Below, piece after piece: positions 1 through 7,340 of a stretch of 64,000 bases of DNA. The notes below the pieces were generated by a model, which made no database searches, was not told the origin of the DNA, and worked only from the letters and a program-made list of their open reading frames with translations. A program made the translations under genes and the position numbers. This DNA comes from Bacillota bacterium (GTDB lineage: Bacteria > Bacillota > Clostridia > Peptostreptococcales > Anaerovoracaceae), in contig JAFRVY010000014.1 of the NCBI GenBank assembly GCA_017438285.1, forward strand, positions 24,026 through 88,025, read 5' to 3'. The stretch's first letter is position 1; each line of letters begins with the position of its first letter.

Positions 1-570
1 GGCCGCTTCCTGATCTCCAATCTCCTCGGCCACTTCTCCTGTCGTCGTCAGTTCTCCGACAGAACCTTCGATGACTTCATCGCTGACTTCCTCTCCGGTC
101 ATTTCTTCGTACGCCTTGATCGTACCGACGAGCGCCGCCGTTCCGGATATTTCAAAAGGTCCGACGACCTTGACATCCGCGCCGCTGACGCCGGCTGTTG
201 CCAGAGCGTTTCGATACATGCCCGTGGTGCAGAAGTTGATGTTCTGCGTCTCGACCTGTATCTCATCGCCGCCGTTCTCCTTGATCAGAACGGACGAAAG
301 CGCCCTGCTTCCGATTTCCGATGAGCTCACATACGCATCCAGATACTGGTGTTCCTCAGCGTTTGTGACCGTAATGATATTGTAGCCTTCCGTACCATCG
401 ACTCCGAGGAGTTCAAGCACCGTCGCCCGTTCGGAATCCGAAAGGTCTGCGCCCAGCGCCAGATACGAATCGCCGTCCGCTGCAAAGACACTCGCCGTCG
501 GCATTACCATAGACACGGCAAAAACGGCAGCCAGTATCGCTGTCAGCTTCCTCCTAAATATATTCTTCAT
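1..570 (-). CDS. DUF1002 (YpuA-like) secreted protein, cut by window edge
   Basis: The frame is open from the ATG at 570 to the window edge, giving 190 codons with the C-terminus missing. The N-terminus is a clear Sec signal: basic MKNIFRRK, a hydrophobic stretch, then a likely cleavage after ASVFA near residue 30. The mature part begins LALGADLSDSERATVLELLG and continues with an N-I-x-x-x-T-N-A-E-E segment. This is the typical opening of DUF1002 proteins, exported proteins of unknown function in Firmicutes. An AAAGGGG ribosome site lies 6 bases before the start. It follows the 84-residue membrane protein by 21 bases and is probably cotranscribed. Family call is fairly sure; function is unknown. 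Confidence 0.8.
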   Translation of the reverse strand, partial: MKNIFRRKLTAILAAVFAVSMVMPTASVFAADGDSYLALGADLSDSERATVLELLGVDGTEGYNIITVTNAEEHQYLDAYVSSSEIGSRALSSVLIKENGGDEIQVETQNINFCTTGMYRNALATAGVSGADVKVVGPFEISGTAALVGTIKAYEEMTGEEVSDEVIEGSVGELTTTGEVAEEIGDQEAA

Positions 571-591
571 GAGAATCCCCTTTCTTTCTTC

Positions 592-846
592 TCAATCCTT
601 GTCATTGTAATAGTCGCTGTTCTTGACGGCATTTGCAAAGTACGCCAGAAGAGCGCCCACTCCTACGAGCAGCCCAAACTTGCCCCATCCGCTGGAAGGT
701 GCCTCATAGCCTTGTGACTGAGGAGCCCTGTGCTCCGATGATTTTGCCTTGCGGCCCCTTCTAGGTGTCGGTCCGCTTGGACGCGTGATTTTCTGGTCGC
801 CCTTCGGCTTCCAGACCGTAGTGTCTTTTTCTTTTCTATTACCCAT
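592..846 (-). CDS. Small single-pass membrane protein, unknown
   Basis: An 84-residue protein. Residues 1-45 are polar, basic and proline-rich (KITRPSGPTPRRGRKAKSS), and one membrane helix lies at about 53-72 (WGKFGLLVGVGALLAYF). A short acidic tail ends in NDKD. I do not recognise a family. A GTG at 852 is in frame, but the ATG at 846 lies about 7 bases after a good -10 element, so the message may begin at or next to the start codon. The DUF1002 gene follows 21 bases downstream and probably shares the transcript. Charge distribution suggests a cytoplasmic basic N-terminal arm. Confidence 0.6.
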   Translation of the reverse strand: MGNRKEKDTTVWKPKGDQKITRPSGPTPRRGRKAKSSEHRAPQSQGYEAPSSGWGKFGLLVGVGALLAYFANAVKNSDYYNDKD

Positions 847-852
847 ATCCAC

Positions 853-881
853 ATTATCCCATTAAATCACTAGTATTTCAA
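853..881 (-). promoter_or_regulatory. Sigma-A promoter with leaderless geometry
   Basis: On the minus strand TTGAAA (881-876) is followed by a 17-base spacer and GATAAT (858-853), preceded by TGG as an extended -10. Only 6 bases separate the -10 from the ATG at 846, so the expected transcription start falls on or beside the start codon. No ribosome site can fit. Confidence 0.6.
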
Positions 882-986
882 TAGAACGAGGTCGCCTGCA
901 TTCTTAAATTTGATTTAGGTTTTTGCTTTCATGTAGTATAATTCTAATAGAATACAGTAGCATCAATACATGAATGTGAGGTCAAC

Positions 987-3389
987 ATGAACAGGAACAG
1001 ACCACGAGCAAGAAAAACCTTCACAAGCGGCAGCAGCGGACACAGCGGCGGCGGTTTTGGCGGGGGTTCCAGCCATAGCGGCGGTGGGTTCAGCTCCGGC
1101 GGCAGCAGCCACAGTTCTGGCGGAGGCGGAGGATTCTTTAGCGGATCCGGCTCCGGCGGCGGACGATACGTCGGGAGGTCCAGATCTCCGGGCGGATGCC
1201 TCATCGTCATCTTCATTATTGCCATTCTGGTCTTCGGCGGAGGCGGTCTCGGTTTGGGCGGCCTCCTTGGCGGCGGCAGCGGCAATTATGAGCAGAACAT
1301 CGATTACGGCAACAGCACCTACGGCGGCTGGTACGAAGGTCAGTCCAACAGCGGTCATCTGAACACCGAAGTGGACCCTGCAGCCCGCGAAAAGTACACG
1401 ACGATCAAAGGCAACGGCAATGACGTCTTCACGATAATGGTCTACATGTGCGGCACCGATCTGGAGTCCAACTCGGCGGCGGCCACCAGGGACCTGAACG
1501 AGATGATCAACGCCACCGTCAATAACAAAAACCTGAACCTGATCGTCTATACGGGCGGCTGCAAGCGATGGAGAAATGACGTCATCAGCAGCAGCTACAA
1601 CCAGGTCTGGCAGATTCAGAACGGCAACATCAAGTGCCTGGAGCAGAACGCCGGCAACCCGTCCATGACAAAGGACACGACCCTGTCATCCTACATCAGA
1701 TGGGTCAACAAATACTTCCCTTCCAACAGAACAGCGCTGATCTTCTGGGATCACGGCGGCGGTTCCATTGGCGGTTATGGATATGACGAGAAATACCCGA
1801 ACACCGGCTCTATGAGTCTGAGCGGCATCAAGACCGCACTCGACGACGCCAAGGTCAAGTTTGACTTCATCGGTTTCGATACCTGCCTCATGGCAACGAC
1901 AGAGACTGCGCTCATCCTCGATGACTACGCAGACTACATGATCGGCAGTGAAGAGACGGAGCCGGGCATCGGCTGGTACTACACCGGCTGGCTCAGCGAT
2001 CTGAACGCCAACACCTCGATGGCAACGCTGGATATCGGTAAGCGGATCGTAGATGACTTTACATCCCACTGCGCAAGCCAGTGCCCTGGTCAGTCGACCA
2101 CCCTTTCGGTCGTTGACCTTGCGGAATTGTCGCAGACCGTGCCTTCGAAGCTCAAAGCCTTTGCAGGAAGCGCCAGCGACAAAATCACGGGCAACGAATA
2201 CAAAGAAGTCGCAATCGCAAGAAGCGGCAGCAAGGAATTCGCACAGAGCAACAGGCTCGACCAGATCGACCTGGTTCACTTCGCGAAGCTCCTCGATACC
2301 CAGGCAAGCAAAGACCTGGCGGATACGCTTCTCGAAGCGATCAAATACAACAAGACGGCCAACTCGACGGCTAATGCTTACGGTCTTTCGATCTACTTCC
2401 CTTACAAGACTTTGAACAAGGTCGATGCCATGAGCAACACATATAAGGCGATCGGCATGGATGAGGACTACACTACCTGCATCCGCCAGTTCGCGCAGAT
2501 GGAAGTCAGCGGACAGTCCATCTTTGGCGGTTCTTCACCGTTCGCTCCGCTGATCGGACAGAACCAGCAGCAGGGCAGCAGCCAGAGCACGCAGGCGATC
2601 GAGCAGATCATCAACTCCCTCTTCTCCGGCAGATATCACGACTTTGACGAAGCCGGCCTGGAGGATTTGGACGAAGACAACACGTCATTCGTAACGGATG
2701 GAGATCTGGATGCGGAATCGGTAGCCAAATACATCAGTGAAAACCAGCTGACCGCGGAAGACCTCGTATGGCAGAAAAATGCTGACGGTGAACAGGCCAT
2801 CATCCTCTCGGAAGATCAGTGGAGTCTGGTACAGACTGTAGACATGCAGATGTACTACGACACGGGACACGGCTACGCCGACCTGGGACTCGACAATGTC
2901 TTTGAATTCGACGATGACGGCAACCTGCTGCCGACCCTCGACAGAACGTGGCTCGCCCTTGATGGACAGCTCGTCTCCTACTACCACACGGAGACCCTCG
3001 AAAAGGGCAACGACGAGTACTCGATCACCGGTTACGTTCCGGTCCTGCTCAACGGCGATAAAGCGCACCTGATTCTCGTATTCGACAATGAAAACGAGCA
3101 GGGATATGTCGCCGGCGTCAGCTACGACTATGACGAGGACGTTACGGAAACAGCAGCAAAAGCTCTGCCAAGCCTGAAGAAAGGCGACGAGCTCGAGTTC
3201 GTATGCAGTTACTACAATTACAACGGTAAATATGATGATGACTACATCATCGGAAAGAAGATGATCGTTGAGGATCCTGATGGAATCGAGATCACCAATG
3301 AAAAGATCGGACAGGGCGGCGCGAACATCATGTACCGCTTCACCGACATCTACGGCAACCAGTTCTGGACGCCGGTCATCGAAAATTAA
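987..3389 (+). CDS. Clostripain-family (peptidase C11) membrane-anchored cysteine protease
   Basis: An 800-residue protein. Residues 1-70 are rich in Gly, Ser and His with repeated SGGGF/SSHS patches. One membrane helix follows at about 71-95 (CLIVIFIIAILVF), flanked by more glycine. The C11 domain starts near 148 (FTIMVYMCGTDLESNS). His256 in WDHGGGS and Cys300 in FDTCLMA match the catalytic His-Cys pair of the clostripain/caspase fold, so the enzyme is expected to cleave after Arg or Lys. An acidic C-terminal half (about 550-800) is probably a binding or autoinhibitory region. The start has GAGGT 5 bases upstream. Topology suggests a short Gly/Ser/His arm inside the cell and a large external protease. 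It stands alone, with a terminator behind it. Confidence 0.88.
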   Translation: MNRNRPRARKTFTSGSSGHSGGGFGGGSSHSGGGFSSGGSSHSSGGGGGFFSGSGSGGGRYVGRSRSPGGCLIVIFIIAILVFGGGGLGLGGLLGGGSGNYEQNIDYGNSTYGGWYEGQSNSGHLNTEVDPAAREKYTTIKGNGNDVFTIMVYMCGTDLESNSAAATRDLNEMINATVNNKNLNLIVYTGGCKRWRNDVISSSYNQVWQIQNGNIKCLEQNAGNPSMTKDTTLSSYIRWVNKYFPSNRTALIFWDHGGGSIGGYGYDEKYPNTGSMSLSGIKTALDDAKVKFDFIGFDTCLMATTETALILDDYADYMIGSEETEPGIGWYYTGWLSDLNANTSMATLDIGKRIVDDFTSHCASQCPGQSTTLSVVDLAELSQTVPSKLKAFAGSASDKITGNEYKEVAIARSGSKEFAQSNRLDQIDLVHFAKLLDTQASKDLADTLLEAIKYNKTANSTANAYGLSIYFPYKTLNKVDAMSNTYKAIGMDEDYTTCIRQFAQMEVSGQSIFGGSSPFAPLIGQNQQQGSSQSTQAIEQIINSLFSGRYHDFDEAGLEDLDEDNTSFVTDGDLDAESVAKYISENQLTAEDLVWQKNADGEQAIILSEDQWSLVQTVDMQMYYDTGHGYADLGLDNVFEFDDDGNLLPTLDRTWLALDGQLVSYYHTETLEKGNDEYSITGYVPVLLNGDKAHLILVFDNENEQGYVAGVSYDYDEDVTETAAKALPSLKKGDELEFVCSYYNYNGKYDDDYIIGKKMIVEDPDGIEITNEKIGQGGANIMYRFTDIYGNQFWTPVIEN

Positions 3390-3409
3390 AACCGAATAAG
3401 ATTATCGGC

Positions 3410-3442
3410 GGCGGCGCGGTATTATCCGCGGCGCCTCCTTTT
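3410..3442. terminator. GC-rich hairpin between convergent genes
   Basis: A 10-bp stem with one mismatch (3410-3419 with 3426-3435, loop TATTAT) is followed on the plus strand by TCCTTTTTCT. It ends the C11 protease transcript and overlaps the 3' end of the opposing YwaF-type gene. Confidence 0.65.
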
Positions 3443-4183
3443 TCTAAAGAACGCAGGAAGTCCGTACATGACGAGCACCAGCGCGGCAAGTATGATCGCA
3501 TATCCGATGCGGTAATCGCCAAGAGCCGCAAACGGTGCCAGCGGACTTGCGGGACTGAGATGAACTAGATACATATAGTTCATACCGAACCGTACATCAA
3601 ATAAATAAACACCGATAGCCATGGCTATCAGCACGCAAATATTGACCGGGATCGTTTTGATTTCCGGTCTTATTTCTTCTGCAACAAGAAGCATGATCAC
3701 ATAGGTGACCAGCATGATGTGCACGGAGAAACTGTGGATGCTCATGAGATTTGCGAAAGGCGGAAGCGCCGTCCACGCCGGAAACAGCAGCGCCGAAAGC
3801 CCCGCCGGAATGCCGATCAGATACAGGAAGTTTCCCGCATACTGGCTGAATACATTCTGATGCCGCCCCACCGGCGCAAAGAGTGCGTGCAGGATGACGA
3901 TGATGATGCTAAGCGAACAGAGCTGCAGCGGCAGATAGGCAAGCGCCGAGATGCCGTTCACCGCCGCGATGATATATTTCAAAATCTCATCGGCGATCAT
4001 TACGACCGCAAAAGCCTGCCGGATGCGTTTCCTGCCTCCGCCGGCTTTGAGATAGATGACCGTGCACAGGAATGCAAAGCACAAAAATAATACCAGCCAC
4101 TCCATGTGACCGGTGTCAAAGTGGCTGAATCCATCGCACTTGCTTCTGTCAACTGTCTCTACGGTATTCCACAAAAAATCCAT
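3422..4183 (-). CDS. YwaF/TIGR02206-type integral membrane protein
   Basis: A 253-residue protein with about seven membrane helices, beginning near residue 28 (MEWLVLFLCFAFLCTVIYL). The pattern LPLQLCSLSIII in the third helix region, the QYAGNFLYLIGIPAGLSAL segment and the HSFSVHIML helix are characteristic of the TIGR02206 (YwaF) family. No biochemical function is established for that family. It ends in a basic FFRKRRRRG tail, placing the C-terminus in the cytoplasm. The lysozyme-like gene is upstream with a 9-base gap, so the two are probably cotranscribed. Family is likely; function is not inferable. Confidence 0.75.
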   Translation of the reverse strand: MDFLWNTVETVDRSKCDGFSHFDTGHMEWLVLFLCFAFLCTVIYLKAGGGRKRIRQAFAVVMIADEILKYIIAAVNGISALAYLPLQLCSLSIIIVILHALFAPVGRHQNVFSQYAGNFLYLIGIPAGLSALLFPAWTALPPFANLMSIHSFSVHIMLVTYVIMLLVAEEIRPEIKTIPVNICVLIAMAIGVYLFDVRFGMNYMYLVHLSPASPLAPFAALGDYRIGYAIILAALVLVMYGLPAFFRKRRRRG

Positions 4184-4192
4184 CTCTGATCC

Positions 4193-4837
4193 TTATGAGT
4201 AAGGGTAATATCTTAGTACATGCTTGACGTAATTCACGTCCCCATAGCCGTTCATCTTCAGCTTCTTGGCCATCATCTCAGAAAACTCTCTGGCGTTGTC
4301 TTCCGTGTACTTTCCGTCTTTTTTGAGTGCCCAGGTGATGTAACCGTCACCGAAATTGTAGCCCTGGATCGCAAGTTTTATCCTTTTGATATCCGTCGGG
4401 CCTTTGCACTTGGCAAGCTTGATGTCATCAGCCAGCTGGTGGATGCCGCACTCGATGGAGTAGCGCGGGTCGGTGATGCTGTGCGGCTTGTGCTCAAACC
4501 GAGTGTTGTACTTGCCTTCCGATGCCTGCATCGGGTCATTTCCGCGGCCGTGAGACTCCTGCATCATGACTGCGCTGACCAGCGGAGCGTATTCTTCGAT
4601 GCCGTATTCCTTCGCCAGTTTCTGGATGGTGTCTTCGTAGCTTTTGACGCTCGGGCTGATTGGCTTGTGAATTTTGTTCGTGCTCTGCGTGACTCCAAAA
4701 ACGACAACAAGGATCGCCAGTCCTACGGCGACCATAGCAAAAAAACGCAAGGTGCGCCTCGTTGTGAAGCGCCTTTGTCTGTTCAGTTTTCTTGAGTGGC
4801 TGCTTTTGCTTGTCCTGTTACGTTTTTTCTTAGCCAT
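4193..4837 (-). CDS. Lysozyme-like (CwlT-type) membrane-anchored murein hydrolase
   Basis: A 214-residue protein. The first 30 residues are strongly basic, one membrane helix spans about 31-52 (RFFAMVAVGLAILVVVFG), and the rest is extracellular. The domain contains VSAVMMQESHGRGNDPMQ with the likely catalytic Glu, the GIHQLADDI loop and IQGYNFGDGYITW. This is the pattern of the lysozyme-like (CwlT N-terminal) family, so it probably cleaves the glycan strands of peptidoglycan. There is no NlpC/P60 partner domain. ATG 4837 is chosen over the in-frame GTG 4843 because TATAAT sits only 6 bases upstream, giving a probable leaderless message. Confidence 0.85.
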   Translation of the reverse strand: MAKKKRNRTSKSSHSRKLNRQRRFTTRRTLRFFAMVAVGLAILVVVFGVTQSTNKIHKPISPSVKSYEDTIQKLAKEYGIEEYAPLVSAVMMQESHGRGNDPMQASEGKYNTRFEHKPHSITDPRYSIECGIHQLADDIKLAKCKGPTDIKRIKLAIQGYNFGDGYITWALKKDGKYTEDNAREFSEMMAKKLKMNGYGDVNYVKHVLRYYPYS

Positions 4838-4843
4838 GGACAC

Positions 4844-4852
4844 ATTATAACA
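4844..4852 (-). promoter_or_regulatory. Extended -10 promoter, leaderless geometry
   Basis: Minus-strand TGTTATAAT (TGn plus consensus -10) with no good -35. The -10 ends 6 bases before the ATG at 4837, so transcription should start at the start codon. There is no Shine-Dalgarno sequence. Confidence 0.5.
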
Positions 4853-4876
4853 CAGTCACTCTTCCCGTGGGATACC

Positions 4877-4905
4877 TTGACACTGAAACTGCGGTTTGCT
4901 ACAAT
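4877..4905 (+). promoter_or_regulatory. Near-consensus sigma-A promoter of the PTS EIIC gene
   Basis: TTGACA at 4877-4882, a 17-base spacer and TACAAT at 4900-4905. Expected start of transcription is about 4911-4912, leaving a leader of about 54 bases before the ATG at 4966. That start region lies inside the 4910-4936 inverted repeat. Confidence 0.8.
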
Positions 4906-4909
4906 CAAT

Positions 4910-4936
4910 CCGACAATTCAAGTATTGGATTGTCGG
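4910..4936. promoter_or_regulatory. Perfect 8-bp inverted repeat at the transcription start (operator or 5' hairpin)
   Basis: CCGACAAT (4910-4917) and ATTGTCGG (4929-4936) are exact inverted copies separated by 11 bases. They begin at the predicted transcription start of the PTS gene. This could be a repressor operator or a stem at the extreme 5' end of the mRNA. No regulator gene is adjacent. Confidence 0.55.
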
Positions 4937-4965
4937 GGTTATTGGAGTATTCAAGGAGACATGAA

Positions 4966-6021
4966 ATGAAAGAATTCTTCAAGAGAAAAGACATTGAAAT
5001 CAGCTTTAAGAGATACGTGCAGGACGCACTGTCGGCAATGGCGCTGGGCCTCTTTGCCACGCTGCTCATCGGTACGATCCTGGACGTTCTGGGCGCACAG
5101 ACGGCAGTTCTCTTTGGCGACAACACGATCTCGGCATTCCTCGTTCAAATCGGAGGCGTTGCAAAACAAATGATGGGCGTAGGTATCGGCATCGCCGTTG
5201 CCCAGAGCCTGAAGGCTCCGCCGCTCGTTCTGTTCTCAAGCGCCGTGACCGGTATGATGGGCGCGACCCTTACCGGATTTGGAATTGACCAAACCGGCGG
5301 TCCTGCCGGAGCATTTATTGCAGCGGCCCTGGGCGCTGAGTTCGGCAAGATGATATCCAAGGAAACGAAGGTGGACATTCTCGTCACGCCGGCAGTGACC
5401 ATCATCGTCGGCGGCATCGCCGCCAAGCTGGTGGGACCTGGCGTTGGCTGGTGTCTGGTCGAACTGGGCGATGCCATTAAGGCAGCCACAGAATGGCAGC
5501 CGTTCTTCTTCGGCATCTTTATCGCTGTCGTCGTTGGACTTGCGCTGACCGCACCGATCTCCAGCGCAGCACTTTGTGTCATGCTCGAACTGTCGGGACT
5601 GGCTGCAGGTGCAGCAACCGTCGGATGCTGCGCGCAGATGGTCGGATTCGCCGCGGCAAGTTTCAAGGAAAACGGCGTTGGCGGACTGGTTGCGCAGGGT
5701 ATCGGAACATCCATGCTGCAGATCTCCAATATCGTCAAACATCCATGGATCCTCGTGCCGCCGACATTGACTGCAGCCATCATAGGACCGATGGCGACCT
5801 GTCTCTTCGGCATGACGAACATTCCAATCGGCGCCGGTATGGGAACTTGCGGATTCGTTGGACAGATCGGCACATTTACGTCGATGGGCTTCACACTGGA
5901 CGTTCTCTGGAAGGTCCTGCTTCTGCAGATTGTACTTCCTGCCATCCTGGCGATCATCATCGACAAGATCATGCGCAAGATGGGACTCATCAAAGACGGC
6001 GACTACAAGCTGGAACTATAA
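4966..6021 (+). CDS. PTS_EIIC_2-type sugar permease (orphan EIIC)
   Basis: A 351-residue protein with about nine to ten membrane helices, starting MKEFFKRKDIEISFKRYV. Glycine-rich helices (GPAGAFIAAALGAEFGK, IPIGAGMGTCGFVGQIG) and the overall pattern fit the PTS_EIIC_2 family of phosphotransferase-type permeases. No EIIA or EIIB domain is fused and none is encoded nearby, so it either borrows partners or works as a phosphorylation-independent transporter. ATG 4966 has AAGGAGA 6 bases upstream; the frame opens further 5' but those codons overlap the promoter. A strong terminator follows. Substrate unknown. Confidence 0.85.
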   Translation: MKEFFKRKDIEISFKRYVQDALSAMALGLFATLLIGTILDVLGAQTAVLFGDNTISAFLVQIGGVAKQMMGVGIGIAVAQSLKAPPLVLFSSAVTGMMGATLTGFGIDQTGGPAGAFIAAALGAEFGKMISKETKVDILVTPAVTIIVGGIAAKLVGPGVGWCLVELGDAIKAATEWQPFFFGIFIAVVVGLALTAPISSAALCVMLELSGLAAGAATVGCCAQMVGFAAASFKENGVGGLVAQGIGTSMLQISNIVKHPWILVPPTLTAAIIGPMATCLFGMTNIPIGAGMGTCGFVGQIGTFTSMGFTLDVLWKVLLLQIVLPAILAIIIDKIMRKMGLIKDGDYKLEL

Positions 6022-6042
6022 AAATCTTTACGATAACAAAAG

Positions 6043-6074
6043 ACCGCTTGTCACAACTGACAAGCGGTTTTTTA
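6043..6074 (+). terminator. Intrinsic terminator after PTS EIIC
   Basis: Perfect 11-bp stem (6043-6053 with 6058-6068), loop CAAC, followed by a T tract. Confidence 0.9.
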
Positions 6075-6092
6075 TTCCTTCAATATATCCTG

Positions 6093-6554
6093 TTACTGTC
6101 GTGTAGCTATGGCCTGTGCCTTTTTTACCAGGATTCTCACCAGCCCGATGACGATGCCCATGACGAGGAGCCCGACTGCAATTGCGCCTGCCATCAGCAG
6201 TGTCTCAAGACCGGTCTGGGCCGTGCCCATGACATCCTCCCGCAGCAGTTCAAACATGGTGCTGTAGATTTTGTATCCGGGAACCAGACAGAGTATGCCC
6301 GGAATGATGAATACCGTCGATGCTTCTTTGAATACTCTTGCGCAAATGGCGCTGAGCAGCCCAACAGTGCAGGCTCCGGCAAAACAACCGGCGATCGGCG
6401 ATGACATGTAATGAACTGCAATGATGTATGTGATCCATCCGAGGGCTCCAACCACCATGCATGCAGGAATCTTTTTGACCGGAACTCTGAATATGACGCT
6501 GAAGGCCAGCGTGGCGAATAACGCCAGCACGAATTGTGTCAGAAGATAAATCAT
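6093..6554 (-). CDS. Threonine/serine exporter, ThrE C-terminal (ThrE_2/DUF3815) subunit
   Basis: A 153-residue protein with about five membrane helices. The sequence SSPIAGCFAGACTVGLLS and the motif FIIPGILCLVPGYKIY match the ThrE_2 half of the ThrE family, which exports threonine and serine. In actinobacteria both halves are fused; here they are separate genes whose start and stop codons overlap by 4 bases (ATGA). The last gene of the ABC exporter-ThrE_1-ThrE_2 run. The PTS terminator lies just beyond its stop and could serve both strands. Confidence 0.85.
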   Translation of the reverse strand: MIYLLTQFVLALFATLAFSVIFRVPVKKIPACMVVGALGWITYIIAVHYMSSPIAGCFAGACTVGLLSAICARVFKEASTVFIIPGILCLVPGYKIYSTMFELLREDVMGTAQTGLETLLMAGAIAVGLLVMGIVIGLVRILVKKAQAIATRQ

Positions 6555-7336
6555 AATACAATACCTCCAAACACATCCCAGAATTTCAAAACGATACCTG
6601 CGCCGACAGCAAGAGAAACCGCTGTCAGAAATGCCTCTGCCATCCTGCCGAGTCCTGACACCATGTCGCCTGACAGGAAGTCTCTAATGGAATTGGTGAT
6701 TGCAACGCCGGGTACAAAGAGCATGATGCATCCGGCGATAATCATATCGTAGTCCGCTGAACCTATGGAGGCCGCCGCAATCAATGCAAAGAACGCCGCG
6801 GCAGCACAGCAGCAAAGTCCGCGAATAAAGAAGTTGATGTCGAGATGTGACAGCGCTCTGGACATAGCGTAGCAGAAGGCGCCAATGATAAACGCCAGAC
6901 AGAAGTCAATTGCGTTGCCGCCAAAGAGCACACTGAAACTGCCTGCTGCCAAACTGGCGCAGGCCACACGCACTCCGACCGGGTATTTCCTCTCCTTCTC
7001 GATCTCGTCGAGAACCTCCATGCCCTCTTCGACCGTCATGTCCGTCGTCGTAAAGGTTCTGGAAAAATCGTTGACTCTGGAAATCTTGTTGAGATCTGTC
7101 TCTGAGGAATTGATCCTGCGGACATATGTGTGGGTACTATCTTCTTCGTCCCCGTTATCCAGGGTAACGAAAATACCCGTCGGCATGGCGAACACGTCGA
7201 CCGATTCGATCCCGCAGGCTTTGCAGATTCTTGTGATCGTATCTTCGACACGATAGATCTCGGCGCCTGCCTTCATCATGATTTCTCCCGCCTTGACGGC
7301 AAGGAGCAATATGAGCTTTTGTCTCTTCTTCCCCAT
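6551..7336 (-). CDS. Threonine/serine exporter, ThrE N-terminal (ThrE_1/DUF1212) subunit
   Basis: A 261-residue protein. The soluble N-terminal part has the DUF1212 signature AGEIMMKAGAEIYRVEDT and the VDVFAMPTGIFVTL strand. About five membrane helices follow from residue 125, including MLFVPGVAITNSIRDFLSGD, a conserved exporter motif. With the overlapping downstream ThrE_2 gene it should form a complete split threonine/serine exporter. It starts 4 bases after the stop of the ABC exporter gene, so it is translationally tied to that operon. Known family role; actual substrate is inferred. Confidence 0.87.
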   Translation of the reverse strand: MGKKRQKLILLLAVKAGEIMMKAGAEIYRVEDTITRICKACGIESVDVFAMPTGIFVTLDNGDEEDSTHTYVRRINSSETDLNKISRVNDFSRTFTTTDMTVEEGMEVLDEIEKERKYPVGVRVACASLAAGSFSVLFGGNAIDFCLAFIIGAFCYAMSRALSHLDINFFIRGLCCCAAAAFFALIAAASIGSADYDMIIAGCIMLFVPGVAITNSIRDFLSGDMVSGLGRMAEAFLTAVSLAVGAGIVLKFWDVFGGIVL

Positions 7337-7340
7337 TTAT

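Noticed and set aside
5145-5993. A 282-codon minus-strand ORF over the PTS gene
   Set aside because: Antisense shadow; low-complexity Pro/Ser/Met composition.
5493-6404. A 303-codon plus-strand ORF across the PTS gene end
   Set aside because: Out-of-frame shadow that runs through a strong terminator and has no family features.
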